A DNA stretch of 64,000 nucleotides, taken from NCBI RefSeq assembly GCF_900099805.1, contig NZ_FNDR01000007.1:124001-188000 (forward strand). The letters are read 5' to 3'. Each line of letters begins with the position of its first letter. Within the stretch, counting starts at the first letter, position 1. Shown here in pieces: positions 23,540-32,882 of this stretch. Made by a program: the position numbers and the translations under genes. A model generated the notes under the pieces. The model saw only the letters and a program-made list of their open reading frames with translations. It made no database searches and had not been told where the DNA came from. Origin of the DNA: Variovorax sp. OV700 (GTDB taxonomy: Bacteria; Pseudomonadota; Gammaproteobacteria; Burkholderiales; Burkholderiaceae_C).

Positions 23540-25870
23540 ATGACGAGCGTTGCGAACAAAACCATCCAGACCGCCTCGCATTGGGGCGTGTACTCGGTCG
23601 AGGTGTCGGCGTCCGGCGAACTCGCCTCGAGCATTCCCTTCGGGAGCGACCCATCGCCCTCCGTGCTCATCGGGAGCCTGCCCGATATGGTGCGCAGCCC
23701 GCTGCGAATCGACCAGCCTTACGTCCGCTCGGGCTATCTCAAGAACCGGGAGCGCTCCACGCAGGGCCGGGGCGCCGAAGCCTTCGTGCCGGTTTCCTGG
23801 GACACCGCGCTGGACCTCGTCGTGGACGGCATGCAGCGCATCAGATCGGCGCACGGCAACGAGTCGATCTACGGCGGCTCCTACGGCTGGGCGAGTGCAG
23901 GGCGGCTGCACCATTCGCCCAGCGTGCTCAAGCGCTTTCTCGGCCTCTTCGGCGGCTACGTCGACAAGCGCGGCAACCACAGCTTCGGCGCGGCGCTGGG
24001 CGTGATGCCCTACGTCACCGGCGACAACGACATCACCGCGATGGTCGTTCCGTGGTCGTCGATCGTCGCGCATTCCGAACTCGTGGTGATGTTCGGCGGA
24101 GCGCACACGAAGAACATGCAGATCGACGCCGGCGGCGCCGTGACACATGAGAATGCCGGCTGGATCGCGCGTGCCGCCGCATCGCGCGTGAGGTTCGTCA
24201 ACATCAGCCCGTCGCGCGACGACATGACGCAGGGGCTTCGCGCTGACTGGATTCCGATCCGCCCCAACACCGACGTCGCGATGATGCTCGGCATGGCGCA
24301 CGCGCTGGTCGCGCACGGCTTATACGACGCCGGCTTTCTCGCGACGCACTGCGAAGGCTACGCCGCCTTCGAACGCTACCTGCTCGGACAGGACGACGGC
24401 GTGGCGAAGAACGCCGCCTGGGCCTCGGCCATCACCGGCGTGTCCGCGCAGACCATCGAAGACCTCGCATTGCGGATGGCGCGCTGCCGCACGCTAGTGA
24501 CCACCAGCTGGTCCATCCAGCGTGCCGACCACGGCGAACAGCCGGTGTGGGCGACGGTGGCGCTCGCATCGATGCTCGGGCAGATCGGCTTGCCCGGCGG
24601 CGGCTTCAGCCTGGGGTTCGGCGCAGTCAACGGGATCACGACGAGCCGGCCCGACGGCATTCCCCGTCCGACCCTTTCGCTGGGGAAGAACCCCGTGCGC
24701 AGCTTCGTGCCGGTGGGGCGCGTCGCCGACATGCTGCTCAACCCCGGCAGCGAACTCGAATTCAACGGCACGACGATCCGGATGCCGGACATCAAGCTCA
24801 TCTATTCCGTGGGCGGCAATCCCTTTCACCACAACACGAACCTGAACCGCTTCGTGCAGGCGTGGCGCAAGCCCGAGATGGTGGTGGTGCACGAGCCCTG
24901 GTGGAACCCGCCTTCGAAGTACGCCGACATCGTGCTGCCCGCCACGACCACGATGGAGCGCAACGACATCCTGGCGACCGATCTGCAGCGCCACTACATC
25001 GCAATGCGCAAGGTCATCGATCCGGTGGGTGGGGCACGCAACGACATGGACGTCTTCGCGGACCTCTCGGACCGGCTGGGCTTCAGGCAGGCCTACACCG
25101 AGGGGCGCGACGAGATGGGGTGGCTCCGCCACATGTACACGCAGGCCCGCGCACGCGCCTTCGAGTTGGGTTTCTCGCCGCCGGCGTTCGACGAGTTCTG
25201 GGAGACGGGCAGCTACGAGTTTCCGATGGCCGGGGAGCCGCCGCTGTTCCTCTCGGCCTTTCGCGACGACCCCGTGGCGAACAAGCTCGCCACGCCCTCG
25301 GGAAAGATCGAACTCTTCTCGCGTCGGATCGAAGCCTTCGGCTACGACGACTGCCCGCCGCATCCCACGTGGCTCGAACCCGCCGAATGGCTCGGCGGCG
25401 AGTGCGTCGCGCGATTTCCGTTTCACCTGCTGTCGAACCAGCCGAAGGGGCGGCTGCACAGCCAGATGGATGCGGGCGCCGTCAGCCGCGCGACGAAGGT
25501 GGGCGGGCGGGAACCCCTGACGATGCATGCATCGGACGCACAGCGCTACGGCATTGCCGCTGGCGATGTCGTGAGGGTCTTCAACGACCGCGGCGCCTTC
25601 CTCGCATCGGCCGTGATCTCGTGCGACCTGATGCCGGGCGTGCTTCAGGTGGCGACGGGTGCATGGTTCGACCCTGAGACCCCGTCGGCGCCATGCTCCG
25701 TCGAGAAGCACGGCAACCCCAACGTGGTGACGATGGACAAGGGAACGTCGCGCCTCACGCAGTCTTCGGTCGCGCAGACCGTGCTGGTGCAGATCGAGAA
25801 GTGTGCAAACCCGCCGAGGGTCAGCGCCTTCGATCTTCCTGCGATCGAGCCGGGTTTCCCGGGCGCCTAG
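23540..25870 (+). CDS. Bis-MGD molybdoenzyme, biotin/DMSO/TMAO reductase type, cytoplasmic
   Basis: The 776-residue protein belongs to the S- and N-oxide reductase branch of the DMSO reductase family (BisC, DorA, TorA). YGGSYGWASAGRLHH at 111-125 holds the serine (about 114) expected to ligate Mo. Other blocks are FVPVSWDTALDLV, IPIRPNTDVAMMLGMAH, TSWSIQRADHGEQPVWATV and LHSQMDAGAVSRA. No Tat signal and no N-terminal FeS cysteines are present, so it is cytoplasmic like BisC. AAGGAG sits 8 bases before the ATG. It is the last gene of the operon, 23 bases after the CoxG-like gene. The substrate is unknown, and pairing it with a hydroxylase is unusual. Confidence 0.88.
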   Translation: MTSVANKTIQTASHWGVYSVEVSASGELASSIPFGSDPSPSVLIGSLPDMVRSPLRIDQPYVRSGYLKNRERSTQGRGAEAFVPVSWDTALDLVVDGMQRIRSAHGNESIYGGSYGWASAGRLHHSPSVLKRFLGLFGGYVDKRGNHSFGAALGVMPYVTGDNDITAMVVPWSSIVAHSELVVMFGGAHTKNMQIDAGGAVTHENAGWIARAAASRVRFVNISPSRDDMTQGLRADWIPIRPNTDVAMMLGMAHALVAHGLYDAGFLATHCEGYAAFERYLLGQDDGVAKNAAWASAITGVSAQTIEDLALRMARCRTLVTTSWSIQRADHGEQPVWATVALASMLGQIGLPGGGFSLGFGAVNGITTSRPDGIPRPTLSLGKNPVRSFVPVGRVADMLLNPGSELEFNGTTIRMPDIKLIYSVGGNPFHHNTNLNRFVQAWRKPEMVVVHEPWWNPPSKYADIVLPATTTMERNDILATDLQRHYIAMRKVIDPVGGARNDMDVFADLSDRLGFRQAYTEGRDEMGWLRHMYTQARARAFELGFSPPAFDEFWETGSYEFPMAGEPPLFLSAFRDDPVANKLATPSGKIELFSRRIEAFGYDDCPPHPTWLEPAEWLGGECVARFPFHLLSNQPKGRLHSQMDAGAVSRATKVGGREPLTMHASDAQRYGIAAGDVVRVFNDRGAFLASAVISCDLMPGVLQVATGAWFDPETPSAPCSVEKHGNPNVVTMDKGTSRLTQSSVAQTVLVQIEKCANPPRVSAFDLPAIEPGFPGA

Positions 25871-25952
25871 CCGCTATTGCCCTGGCTCTCGTACACCGCG
25901 CTCGGTGATGTGATCAACGTGGCAAGCCGCATCGAGGAGTTGGTGGACCCGG

Positions 25953-26702
25953 CTACGGGCCCTTGACCCTGCGCGCGAAGGCTTCCAGCCCATCGATGGT
26001 GATCTGGATATGCCGCTCGAAGCTGCTGTCCAGCGGCACGGTGGTGCCGTTGTCCCAGCGCACGATGAAGGCCTTGTTGGCCAGCAGCGGCAGGTTGCGG
26101 GTGAGCACCGGGTGGTCGAGCGGCCGGATGGTGTGGACGCGCTCGCGCAACTCTTCGGCCCAGGCCTGAGTGTTGTCCGAGGGCAGGGGCGAGAACTCCA
26201 TCGTCACGAAGCCCAGCATGGCCGCGATCACGCAGTTGTAGGCCTCCAGCAGCGGCTGGCCCTCGAAGCCGGCCTCGACCAGGGCCGCGAGCACGCCTTC
26301 GACCAGCGCGATCGGCAGGCTGCCGTTCGACACCAGCTGCGCGCCCAGCAGCTGCGCCACGTTCGGGTGGCGGCGCACCGCGGCGCGGCAGCGGCGGAAC
26401 AGCTCGGCGATCCATTCCTGCCATGTCTGTTTGCCCGGCGGCGGTGTGACCTCGGCCATGACGCTGGCGGCCACCTCGGCGAGCAGGGCTTCGCGGGTGC
26501 TGACGTGCCAATGCACCGTGGCCGGGTAGACGCTGAGCTGCGATGCGATCTCGCGCATGCTGAAGGCGCCCAAGCCGAATTCGTCGATGTGCGCCAGGGC
26601 GGCTTCGGCGATGCGCTGCTTCGACAGCGCGCCGCCGCCGGTAGGCCGGCCGGCGGTCTTGGGTTTGGGCTGGGGAGGGGGCTTTTTCATGGATGGCGCC
26701 AT
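25953..26702 (-). CDS. TetR-family transcriptional regulator
   Basis: The 249-residue protein has a basic Pro-rich start (MKKPPPQPKPKTAGRPTGGG), then a TetR helix-turn-helix (FSMREIASQLSVYPATVHWH) and a TetR_C-like ligand domain. It is divergent from the class III PLP enzyme gene at 26801, with an inverted repeat in the gap, so local auto- and cross-regulation is likely. A second ATG at 26690 is possible. Confidence 0.9.
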   Translation of the reverse strand: MAPSMKKPPPQPKPKTAGRPTGGGALSKQRIAEAALAHIDEFGLGAFSMREIASQLSVYPATVHWHVSTREALLAEVAASVMAEVTPPPGKQTWQEWIAELFRRCRAAVRRHPNVAQLLGAQLVSNGSLPIALVEGVLAALVEAGFEGQPLLEAYNCVIAAMLGFVTMEFSPLPSDNTQAWAEELRERVHTIRPLDHPVLTRNLPLLANKAFIVRWDNGTTVPLDSSFERHIQITIDGLEAFARRVKGP

Positions 26703-26734
26703 TGTGTCGCGAGGAAATTGATTGTATAAATAAT

Positions 26735-26759
26735 ATTAATTGAGCATTGAGCAATTAAT
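26735..26759. promoter_or_regulatory. Palindrome between tetR and the PLP-enzyme gene, candidate TetR operator
   Basis: ATTAATTG and CAATTAAT form a perfect 8-bp inverted repeat with a 9-base spacer. It lies in the A/T-rich divergent gap, 42 bases before the ATG at 26801. Confidence 0.5.
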
Positions 26760-26800
26760 CGGGCCAGAAGGCCAACCCCCACCCTTTCAAGGACCGCTCC

Positions 26801-28105
26801 ATGATCGACGCTGCCATCGACCAAGCCCTCGCCGGTGCGTATCAACGCTTCACCGACAGCAACCCGGCCAGCTGGCGCCAGTTCGACGAGCAGGCGCGCT
26901 ACATGCCCGGCGCCAACAGCCGCTCGGTGCTTTTCTACGCGCCGTTTCCGCTCACCATCGCCAAGGGCGAGGGCGCGGCGCTGTGGGATGCCGACGGCCA
27001 CCGCTATGCCGACTTCATCGCCGAGTACACGGCCGGTGTCTATGGCCACTCGGCGCCCGAGATTCGCGATGCCGTCATCGAGGCGATGAAGAGCGGCATC
27101 AATCTCACCGGGCACAACCTGCTCGAGGGGCGGCTCGCCAGGACCATCTGCGAGCGCTTCCCGCAGATCGAGCAATTGCGCTTCACCAACTCGGGCACCG
27201 AGGCGAACCTGATGGCGCTCACAGCCGCGCTGCACTTCACCGGGCGGCGAAAGATAGTGGTGTTCTCGGGCGGCTATCACGGCGGCGTGCTCGGCTTTGG
27301 CGACAAGCCTTCGCCGACGACCGTGCCTTTCGACTTCCTCGTGCTGCCCTACAACGACGCGCAGCTTGCGAGCGAGCAGATCCAGAAGTACGGCCCCGAG
27401 ATCGCCGCCATCCTGGTCGAACCGATGCAGGGCGCGAGCGGCTGCATTCCAGGCCGCCTCGATTTTCTGCAGGCGCTGCGCGAAGCGGCCACGCAGGTTG
27501 GCGCACTGCTGATCTTCGACGAGGTCATGACATCACGCCTTGCGCCGCACGGCCTGGCCAACAAGCTCGGCATCCAGTCCGACCTCACCACGCTGGGCAA
27601 GTACATCGGCGGAGGCATGTCCTTCGGCGCTTTCGGCGGGCGTGCGGACGTGATGGCGCAGTTCGATCCGCGCACCGGCGCGCTTGCGCATTCAGGCACC
27701 TTCAACAACAACGTCATGACGATGGCGGCGGGGTATGCGGGCCTCACGAAGCTTTTCACGCCCGAGGCTGCGGGCAAGCTGGCAGAGCGCGGCGAAGCGA
27801 TGCGTGCGCGGCTCAATGTCTTGTGTTCGAAAGAGGGTGTGGCCATGCAGTTCACCGGCGTGGGCTCGCTGATGAATGCGCATTTCCTGAGCGGTGAAGT
27901 GTTGCGCGTGAACGATCTGGCGATGGTCGATGGGCGCCTGCGCCAGCTGCTGTTCTTCCACCTGCTGAGCCAAGGCATCTACGCGTCGCCGCGCGGCTTC
28001 ATCGTGCTGTCGCTGCCGTTGGCAGACGCGGACATCGACCGCTTCGTCGCCGCCATCGGCGGTTTCATCGGCGAATACCGGACGCTGCTGCCTAGCGGGA
28101 AGTAG
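26801..28105 (+). CDS. Class III PLP-dependent aminotransferase / glutamate-1-semialdehyde aminomutase-like protein
   Basis: The 434-residue protein has fold-type I class III features: RYADFIAEYTAGVYGHS, RFTNSGTEANLMALTAA, LIFDEVMTSR (PLP ring-stacking Asp) and TTLGKYIGGGMSFGAFGG with the Schiff-base lysine. It resembles HemL but lacks a haem-operon setting, and beta-proteobacterial paralogues act on other amino acids or keto acids. AAGGA precedes the ATG. Regulation by the divergent TetR protein is likely. Its end overlaps the convergent flavoprotein gene by 14 bases. The substrate is not evident. Confidence 0.88.
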   Translation: MIDAAIDQALAGAYQRFTDSNPASWRQFDEQARYMPGANSRSVLFYAPFPLTIAKGEGAALWDADGHRYADFIAEYTAGVYGHSAPEIRDAVIEAMKSGINLTGHNLLEGRLARTICERFPQIEQLRFTNSGTEANLMALTAALHFTGRRKIVVFSGGYHGGVLGFGDKPSPTTVPFDFLVLPYNDAQLASEQIQKYGPEIAAILVEPMQGASGCIPGRLDFLQALREAATQVGALLIFDEVMTSRLAPHGLANKLGIQSDLTTLGKYIGGGMSFGAFGGRADVMAQFDPRTGALAHSGTFNNNVMTMAAGYAGLTKLFTPEAAGKLAERGEAMRARLNVLCSKEGVAMQFTGVGSLMNAHFLSGEVLRVNDLAMVDGRLRQLLFFHLLSQGIYASPRGFIVLSLPLADADIDRFVAAIGGFIGEYRTLLPSGK

Positions 28106-29129
28106 TGCCAGCGACGCCCAGCAGCTCGTGCAACCGCGTGCTGGTGGTCGTGTACTGCAGCGGCACCGCCTTGCCCGGGAACACGATGGCGGTGGCGCCC
28201 CAGGCCGCCAGCGTGGCTTCGTGGAAGCCGCAGACGATGAGTTTCTTCTTGCCTGGGTAGGTGTTGATGTCGCCCACCGCGAACACGCCGCGCTCGCGGG
28301 TTTCGTATTTTTCGGTGTCGACCGGCACTTGCTTGCGCTCGAGCTCCAGGCCCCAGTCGGCAATGGGGCCCAGGCGCGGCGAAATGCCCAGGCAGGCGAC
28401 CAGCGCGTCGAGCGGCAGGTCGATGGTCGTTGCGTCGGGCGTGGTGATCTGCAGTTGCTTGCCGTCGAACGCGGTGGGCTGGCCGACCTTGAAGGCCAGC
28501 TTGCCCGCGGCCACGAGGGCGCGCATCGCGGCGATATTCGTCTCATCGGCCTGGAAGCCATCGCGCCGGTGGACCAGCGTGACCTGCTTCGCGATGCTCG
28601 TGAGCGCAACCGCGGTTTCGAGCGCGACATCGTCGCCCCCGTTCACCACCACCGTCTGACCCGCAAAGCGGTCCAGCGATTCGGGGTGATAGAAAAGAGA
28701 AGTGCCTTCGAACTGCGCGATGCCTTCGACCGTGATGCGCTTGGGCACGAAGGCGCCAACACCCGCTGCGATGAACACCGTCTTGGCCAGGAAGGCTGTG
28801 CCGGCCGAGGTCGTCAGCAGCAGGCGTTCGTCGGCTTGTCGCTCCAGCGTGGCGACCTGCTCACCGAAATGGAACTGCGGTTTGAACGGCGCCACCTGCT
28901 CCAGCAGCGATTGCGCGAGGCCGCGTCCGCTGGTGACCGGCGTGCCGGGAATGTCGTAGATCGGCTTGTCGCCATAGAGCGCCACGCACTGGCCGCCCGC
29001 GGCGGGCAGCGCATCGACGATGTGGCAGGAGATCTCAAGCAGGCCCAGCTGGAAGGCCTGGAACAGGCCGACAGGGCCAGCACCGACGATCAGGGCGTCG
29101 ATTTCAATGGGGACTGCCGAGGTGCTCAG
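28092..29129 (-). CDS. Ferredoxin-NADP reductase-like flavoprotein, probable CTG start
   Basis: The protein of about 345 residues is of the thioredoxin-reductase-like ferredoxin-NADP+ reductase type: [20 protein letters not shown] (FAD), [37 protein letters not shown] (NADPH) and [18 protein letters not shown]. It probably passes electrons between NADPH and the adjacent ferredoxin. No ATG, GTG or TTG stands at the expected N-terminus. A CTG overlapping the fdxA stop, 8 bases after GGGGAG, gives a sensible start ([15 protein letters not shown]). A GTG further upstream inside fdxA is the alternative. Confidence 0.88.
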   Translation of the reverse strand: MSTSAVPIEIDALIVGAGPVGLFQAFQLGLLEISCHIVDALPAAGGQCVALYGDKPIYDIPGTPVTSGRGLAQSLLEQVAPFKPQFHFGEQVATLERQADERLLLTTSAGTAFLAKTVFIAAGVGAFVPKRITVEGIAQFEGTSLFYHPESLDRFAGQTVVVNGGDDVALETAVALTSIAKQVTLVHRRDGFQADETNIAAMRALVAAGKLAFKVGQPTAFDGKQLQITTPDATTIDLPLDALVACLGISPRLGPIADWGLELERKQVPVDTEKYETRERGVFAVGDINTYPGKKKLIVCGFHEATLAAWGATAIVFPGKAVPLQYTTTSTRLHELLGVAGTTSR

Positions 29130-29455
29130 CGCACCAGCTCCCCGATCTTGTCGGTCTTGTCTTTCCACTCTTCGGCGTCGGGGAGGGCTGGCTTGCGCTT
29201 GGTGATGCTCTTCCAGCCGTCGGCCAGCGCAAGCTCCGCGTTGAGCTTGATGAAAGCGATCTGGTTGGCCGGGAGGTCTTCCTCGGCGTAGATTGCATTG
29301 ACCGGGCACTCGGGGATGCAGACCGCGCAATCGATGCATTCGTCCGGGTCGATCACCAGCATGTTGGGGCCTTCGCGGAAGCAATCCACGGGGCATACGT
29401 CCACGCAGTCGGTGTATTTGCAGCGGATGCAGGCTTCAGAGACGACGTGGGTCAT
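29126..29455 (-). CDS. fdxA: 7Fe ferredoxin FdxA
   Basis: The 109-residue protein has the [3Fe-4S]/[4Fe-4S] pattern of Fdx[20 protein letters not shown] and [17 protein letters not shown], with a typical C-terminal extension ([20 protein letters not shown]). It lies downstream of cysN and just before the ferredoxin reductase-like gene, with which it overlaps. In this setting it could carry electrons for sulfite reduction or other assimilatory steps; that link is inferred. Confidence 0.95.
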   Translation of the reverse strand: MTHVVSEACIRCKYTDCVDVCPVDCFREGPNMLVIDPDECIDCAVCIPECPVNAIYAEEDLPANQIAFIKLNAELALADGWKSITKRKPALPDAEEWKDKTDKIGELVR

Positions 29456-29496
29456 TTGTCTTTTAGCGTCAGTTTGATCGGGGAAAACCCCAGATT

Positions 29497-30837
29497 TTAG
29501 GCCTTTGCGGCGGCAGGCTGCACGAGCACGGCAGCAGCGGTCTTGTGCGAGGCCGTATCGACCAGCACCAGGGAGCCCAATGCACGCGATTGCGTGAAGG
29601 GCAACACGGCCAGCGGCTGCTGCAGCGCCAGCACCACGTCGCCGATGGAATTGGCTTCCAGCTGCGTTGCGGGCTCCGATTCGAGCGTCGTGATGTTCAC
29701 GCGATCGACGATGCGCGCCACCTTGGCCTTGACCCAGCGGTGGCCTTGCAGCGCCCAATACACGCGGCCCGCGACCAGCGGCTCGTCGTCGAGCCAGGCC
29801 ACGGTGGCGGTGATTTCACGCACCGGCTCGAAGGCGCCGGGCGCCAGCAGCCAGTCGCCGCGCGACACGTCGAGTTCGCGGTCGAGCACGATGCCGGCAC
29901 TGTGGCCTGCATGCACTGCCTTCGGTTGCCTCGTGTGGCTCAGCACCTGCGCAACCGTAGCGGTCTGGTTGCTCGGCAGCACGGTCACGCGCTGGCCGGG
30001 TTCCACATGGCCGGAAGCCACGCGGCCCCAGAACACGCGCCGGCCCTGCGAGGTGTCGGCCGAAGACGAGAATTTTTCGACCCACTGCACCGGAAAGGCG
30101 AAGGGCACTGCCTCGTCCTGCGCGGTGACCGGCAGTTCTTCGAGCAGCTCGAGCAGGCTCGGGCCTTCGTAGCCCACCCAGTCGGCATGGCGCGTGGCCA
30201 CGTTCCAGCCCTTGAGGGCCGAGATGGGCACGATGCCGGCAACTTCGACGCCCGCCGCTTCGGCGAACGCGTTCAGCGCGGTCGAGATGCGCTCGAAAGC
30301 CAGGGCGGCGTCCTCGATGGCGTCGAGCTTGTTGATCGCGAAAACGATCGACTGCACGCGCAGCAGATGGGCCAGCAGCGTGTGGCGGCGCGTCTGCGGC
30401 AGCAGCTCGCGCTTGACCACGGTACCGTCTTCCACTTCGGCGGCCCAGGCCAGCTTGGTGGCATCGACCAGCACCACGGCGGCATCGGCGGCCGAGGCGG
30501 CGGTGACCATGTTGCGGGTGTATTGCTCATGGCCCGGCGCGTCGCCGATGATGAACTTGCGCTTGGCTGTCGAGAAGTAGCGGTAGGCCACGTCGATCGT
30601 GATGCCCTGTTCGCGCTCCGCCGAGAGACCGTCGGTCAACAGCGCCAGATCGGTTTCGCCGCCGCGCTGCACGCCAGCGAGCTGATCTTGCAGCACGGTC
30701 TTGCTGTCGACCAGCAGACGGCCGATCAGCGTGCTCTTGCCATCGTCCACGGAACCGCAGGTGATGAAGCGCAGGGCGGTGCCGGTGTCGCCGTGAATGT
30801 CGGCTGTGACGGGGATTGCAGTGGTCGTCGCGCTCAT
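29497..30837 (-). CDS. cysN: Sulfate adenylyltransferase GTPase subunit
   Basis: CysN hydrolyses GTP to drive CysD-catalysed formation of APS from sulfate and ATP. The 446-residue protein has G-domain motifs [21 protein letters not shown] and NKLD, followed by EF-Tu-like beta-barrel domains. No APS kinase (CysC) domain is fused at the C-terminus, and no separate cysC is in the window. The ATG overlaps the cysD stop by one base (TGATG). Confidence 0.95.
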   Translation of the reverse strand: MSATTTAIPVTADIHGDTGTALRFITCGSVDDGKSTLIGRLLVDSKTVLQDQLAGVQRGGETDLALLTDGLSAEREQGITIDVAYRYFSTAKRKFIIGDAPGHEQYTRNMVTAASAADAAVVLVDATKLAWAAEVEDGTVVKRELLPQTRRHTLLAHLLRVQSIVFAINKLDAIEDAALAFERISTALNAFAEAAGVEVAGIVPISALKGWNVATRHADWVGYEGPSLLELLEELPVTAQDEAVPFAFPVQWVEKFSSSADTSQGRRVFWGRVASGHVEPGQRVTVLPSNQTATVAQVLSHTRQPKAVHAGHSAGIVLDRELDVSRGDWLLAPGAFEPVREITATVAWLDDEPLVAGRVYWALQGHRWVKAKVARIVDRVNITTLESEPATQLEANSIGDVVLALQQPLAVLPFTQSRALGSLVLVDTASHKTAAAVLVQPAAAKA

Positions 30838-31790
30838 CAGAAGTAACCGTCTTTCTTGCGTTTTTCCATGGATGCTTCGGAGGTCATGTCGTCCATCCGG
30901 GTCGCGCCGCGTTCGCTGACGTCGACCGACAGCGTCTCCAGCACCACGTCGCCCGCATCGGCGGCCAGGCTCTCGACCGGGCAGGTGGTCGTGATGTCGC
31001 CCACGGTGCGAAAGCGCACGTCGCGCACTTGCACCGTTTCGCCGTCGCGCGCCGGGGTGAGTCCGGTCACGGGCACCAGCAGGCCGCGTCGCTCGACCAC
31101 TTCGCGCTTGTGCGTGTAGTAGATCGACGGCAGGCCGACGTGCTCGCGCTCGATGTATTGCCACACGTCGAGTTCGGTCCAGTTCGAGATCGGGAACACG
31201 CGAAAGTGCTCGCCCGGCGCCAGTCGCGTGTTGAACAGCGTCCAGAGTTCGGGGCGCTGGTCCTTGGGCTGCCACTGGCCGAAGGAATCGCGGTGCGAAA
31301 AGATGCGTTCCTTGGCGCGTGCTTTTTCTTCGTCGCGGCGGGCGCCACCAATCAGCGCGTCGAAGCGGAATTCTTCAATCGCCTCGAGCAGCGTGACCGA
31401 CTGGTGCGCGTTGCGCGACTCGCCGGGATGCGCCAGGCGCACGGTGCCGCGCGCCATTGAGTCCTCGACGCTGCGCACGATGAGCTCGGCGCCCAGCTCC
31501 GTGGCGCGCTGATCGCGGTAGGCCGTCACTTCGGGGAAGTTGTGGCCCGTGTCGATCATCAAGAGCGGATACGGAATGCGGCCCGCGCCAAACGCCTTTT
31601 CGGCGCACTTCAAGAGCACCAGCGAATCCTTGCCGCCCGAGAACAGCAGGGTGGGGCGCTCGAAAGCGGCCGCGACTTCGCGCAGGATGAAGATGGTTTC
31701 TTCCTCGAGCGCGTCGAGGTGGGTGTTGGACAGGTGCGCGGGAGAGTGCATGGGCGGCACCAGCAGTTCGGTTTCGGTACGGGCGTTCAT
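30837..31790 (-). CDS. cysD: Sulfate adenylyltransferase small subunit
   Basis: CysD is the ATP-pyrophosphatase-type catalytic subunit of ATP sulfurylase. The 317-residue protein contains TLLFSGGKDSLVLL (PP-loop), LMIDTGHNFPEV, FDALIGGARRDEEKARAKER and the C-terminal EKRKKDGYF characteristic of the family. I took the ATG at 31790, which gives the standard length. It is 43 bases after cysH. Confidence 0.95.
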   Translation of the reverse strand: MNARTETELLVPPMHSPAHLSNTHLDALEEETIFILREVAAAFERPTLLFSGGKDSLVLLKCAEKAFGAGRIPYPLLMIDTGHNFPEVTAYRDQRATELGAELIVRSVEDSMARGTVRLAHPGESRNAHQSVTLLEAIEEFRFDALIGGARRDEEKARAKERIFSHRDSFGQWQPKDQRPELWTLFNTRLAPGEHFRVFPISNWTELDVWQYIEREHVGLPSIYYTHKREVVERRGLLVPVTGLTPARDGETVQVRDVRFRTVGDITTTCPVESLAADAGDVVLETLSVDVSERGATRMDDMTSEASMEKRKKDGYF

Positions 31791-31833
31791 CGGATGGGGT
31801 GCGGAATACGAAGATTCGGTGCGGCGTTGGCGT

Positions 31834-32466
31834 TCAATGCTCAAGATGCAATCCGCACTCGCGGTTGTCTTCGCCCTTGGTCGGGTCCACGTAGTCGAAG
31901 TTGTTGGGCAGGCCATGCGCCTCGCAGTAGGCGTACAGCTCCTTCGACGACCAGTGCAGCAGCGGCGCGACCTTGATCAGGCCGTCCGGATTGACGCTGA
32001 CCGGGTCCATCTGCGCGCGCACGGCCGTGTCGGTGGCCCGAAGCGCGGTGAACCAGACCTTCGGTGCCGTTTCGCGCAGCGCGCGGGCAAAAGGCTCCAG
32101 CTTCACCTCTTCCGTGAAAGCGGCATGGCGCGGATCGTCGAGCGCCGGGGTCGGGCCTTCCACCGCCTCACGATGCGCACGCGAGCGGCGCGGCAGGTAG
32201 ATGTGCAAGTCCAGGCCCAGCAGCTTCGTCACCTCGTCGGCAAAGCGGTAGGTGGCCTCGGTGTTGTAGCCGTTGTCCATCCAGATGACGGGAACATCCC
32301 GCTTTGCGCGCGTGACCATGTGCAGGATCACGGCCTCGAACGGGCGGAAGTTGGTGGTGATGATCGAAGGCTGGCCGAGGCCGATCGCCCAGTCCACCAG
32401 GCCCTCGGAGTTGCGGCCGAGTTCGGTGTTGATGCGCGCGAAGTCGATGTCCGTGGCGATGCTCAT
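31834..32466 (-). CDS. cysH: CysH-family (P)APS reductase lacking FeS-cluster cysteines
   Basis: This 210-residue member of the adenylylsulfate / phosphoadenylylsulfate reductase family keeps PVIWMDNGYNTEATYRFADE and the C-terminal catalytic cysteine in RECGLHLEH. It has only one other cysteine (YAYCEAHGLP). The paired cysteines that bind the [4Fe-4S] cluster in APS reductases are absent, and the loop before ECGLH is short compared with E. coli CysH. It is thus neither a classical APS nor a standard PAPS reductase. Operon position between DUF934 and cysD makes sulfite formation its clear role; the true substrate is open. Confidence 0.85.
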   Translation of the reverse strand: MSIATDIDFARINTELGRNSEGLVDWAIGLGQPSIITTNFRPFEAVILHMVTRAKRDVPVIWMDNGYNTEATYRFADEVTKLLGLDLHIYLPRRSRAHREAVEGPTPALDDPRHAAFTEEVKLEPFARALRETAPKVWFTALRATDTAVRAQMDPVSVNPDGLIKVAPLLHWSSKELYAYCEAHGLPNNFDYVDPTKGEDNRECGLHLEH

Positions 32467-32486
32467 GTCTAAATTTCCAAGCGGGC

Positions 32487-32882
32487 TCAGGCGCCGGCGG
32501 CAAAGTGCGGTGCGGTCTTTACCGCATCGCCTTGGTAGAAGGCGGAAAAGCGGTCGAACTGGCGCTGCGCGTCGGTGGCGTCCACGCCTTCCTTGAGCAC
32601 GGCGCTGGAGAAACCGGTGCGTTCCATCTGCACCAGCTGGTCGATCAGCACATCGCCGGTGGCGCGGATGTCGCCCTTGAAGCCGAGGCGGCGGCGCAGC
32701 AAAAATGCCTGGCTGTAGGCGCGGCCATCGGTGAACTTCGGAAAGCTCAGGTCGATGCGCTCGATGTCTTCCAGGCACACCTCGATGGCGAGCGGATCGG
32801 CATCGTTCGGCAGCTGCAGAACCTTCGGGTCGCCGTCGTCGATGTGCTCTTCGGCGGCCAGGATGTTCAGTTTCCGGTTCAT
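32487..32882 (-). CDS. DUF934 protein of the sulfate-reduction operon
   Basis: The 131-residue protein belongs to DUF934, a family of beta- and gammaproteobacteria found almost always between sulfite reductase and cysH. It contains DRFSAFYQGDA-type and KFTDGRAYSQAFLLRRRLGF segments. No cofactor motif is visible. Its ATG overlaps the cysI stop by 4 bases, so it is probably made with CysI, and it may support sulfite or APS reduction. The biochemical role is unknown. Confidence 0.9.
   Translation of the reverse strand: MNRKLNILAAEEHIDDGDPKVLQLPNDADPLAIEVCLEDIERIDLSFPKFTDGRAYSQAFLLRRRLGFKGDIRATGDVLIDQLVQMERTGFSSAVLKEGVDATDAQRQFDRFSAFYQGDAVKTAPHFAAGA

Noticed and set aside
22775..25870. A 1031-codon plus-strand frame over coxG and the bis-MGD enzyme
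   Set aside because: Only its second part, from the ATG at 23540, is the real enzyme gene. The front part is an out-of-frame reading of the CoxG-like gene.
28092..29396. Long upstream extension of the flavoprotein frame
   Set aside because: It reads through fdxA out of frame; the conserved protein begins at about 29129.
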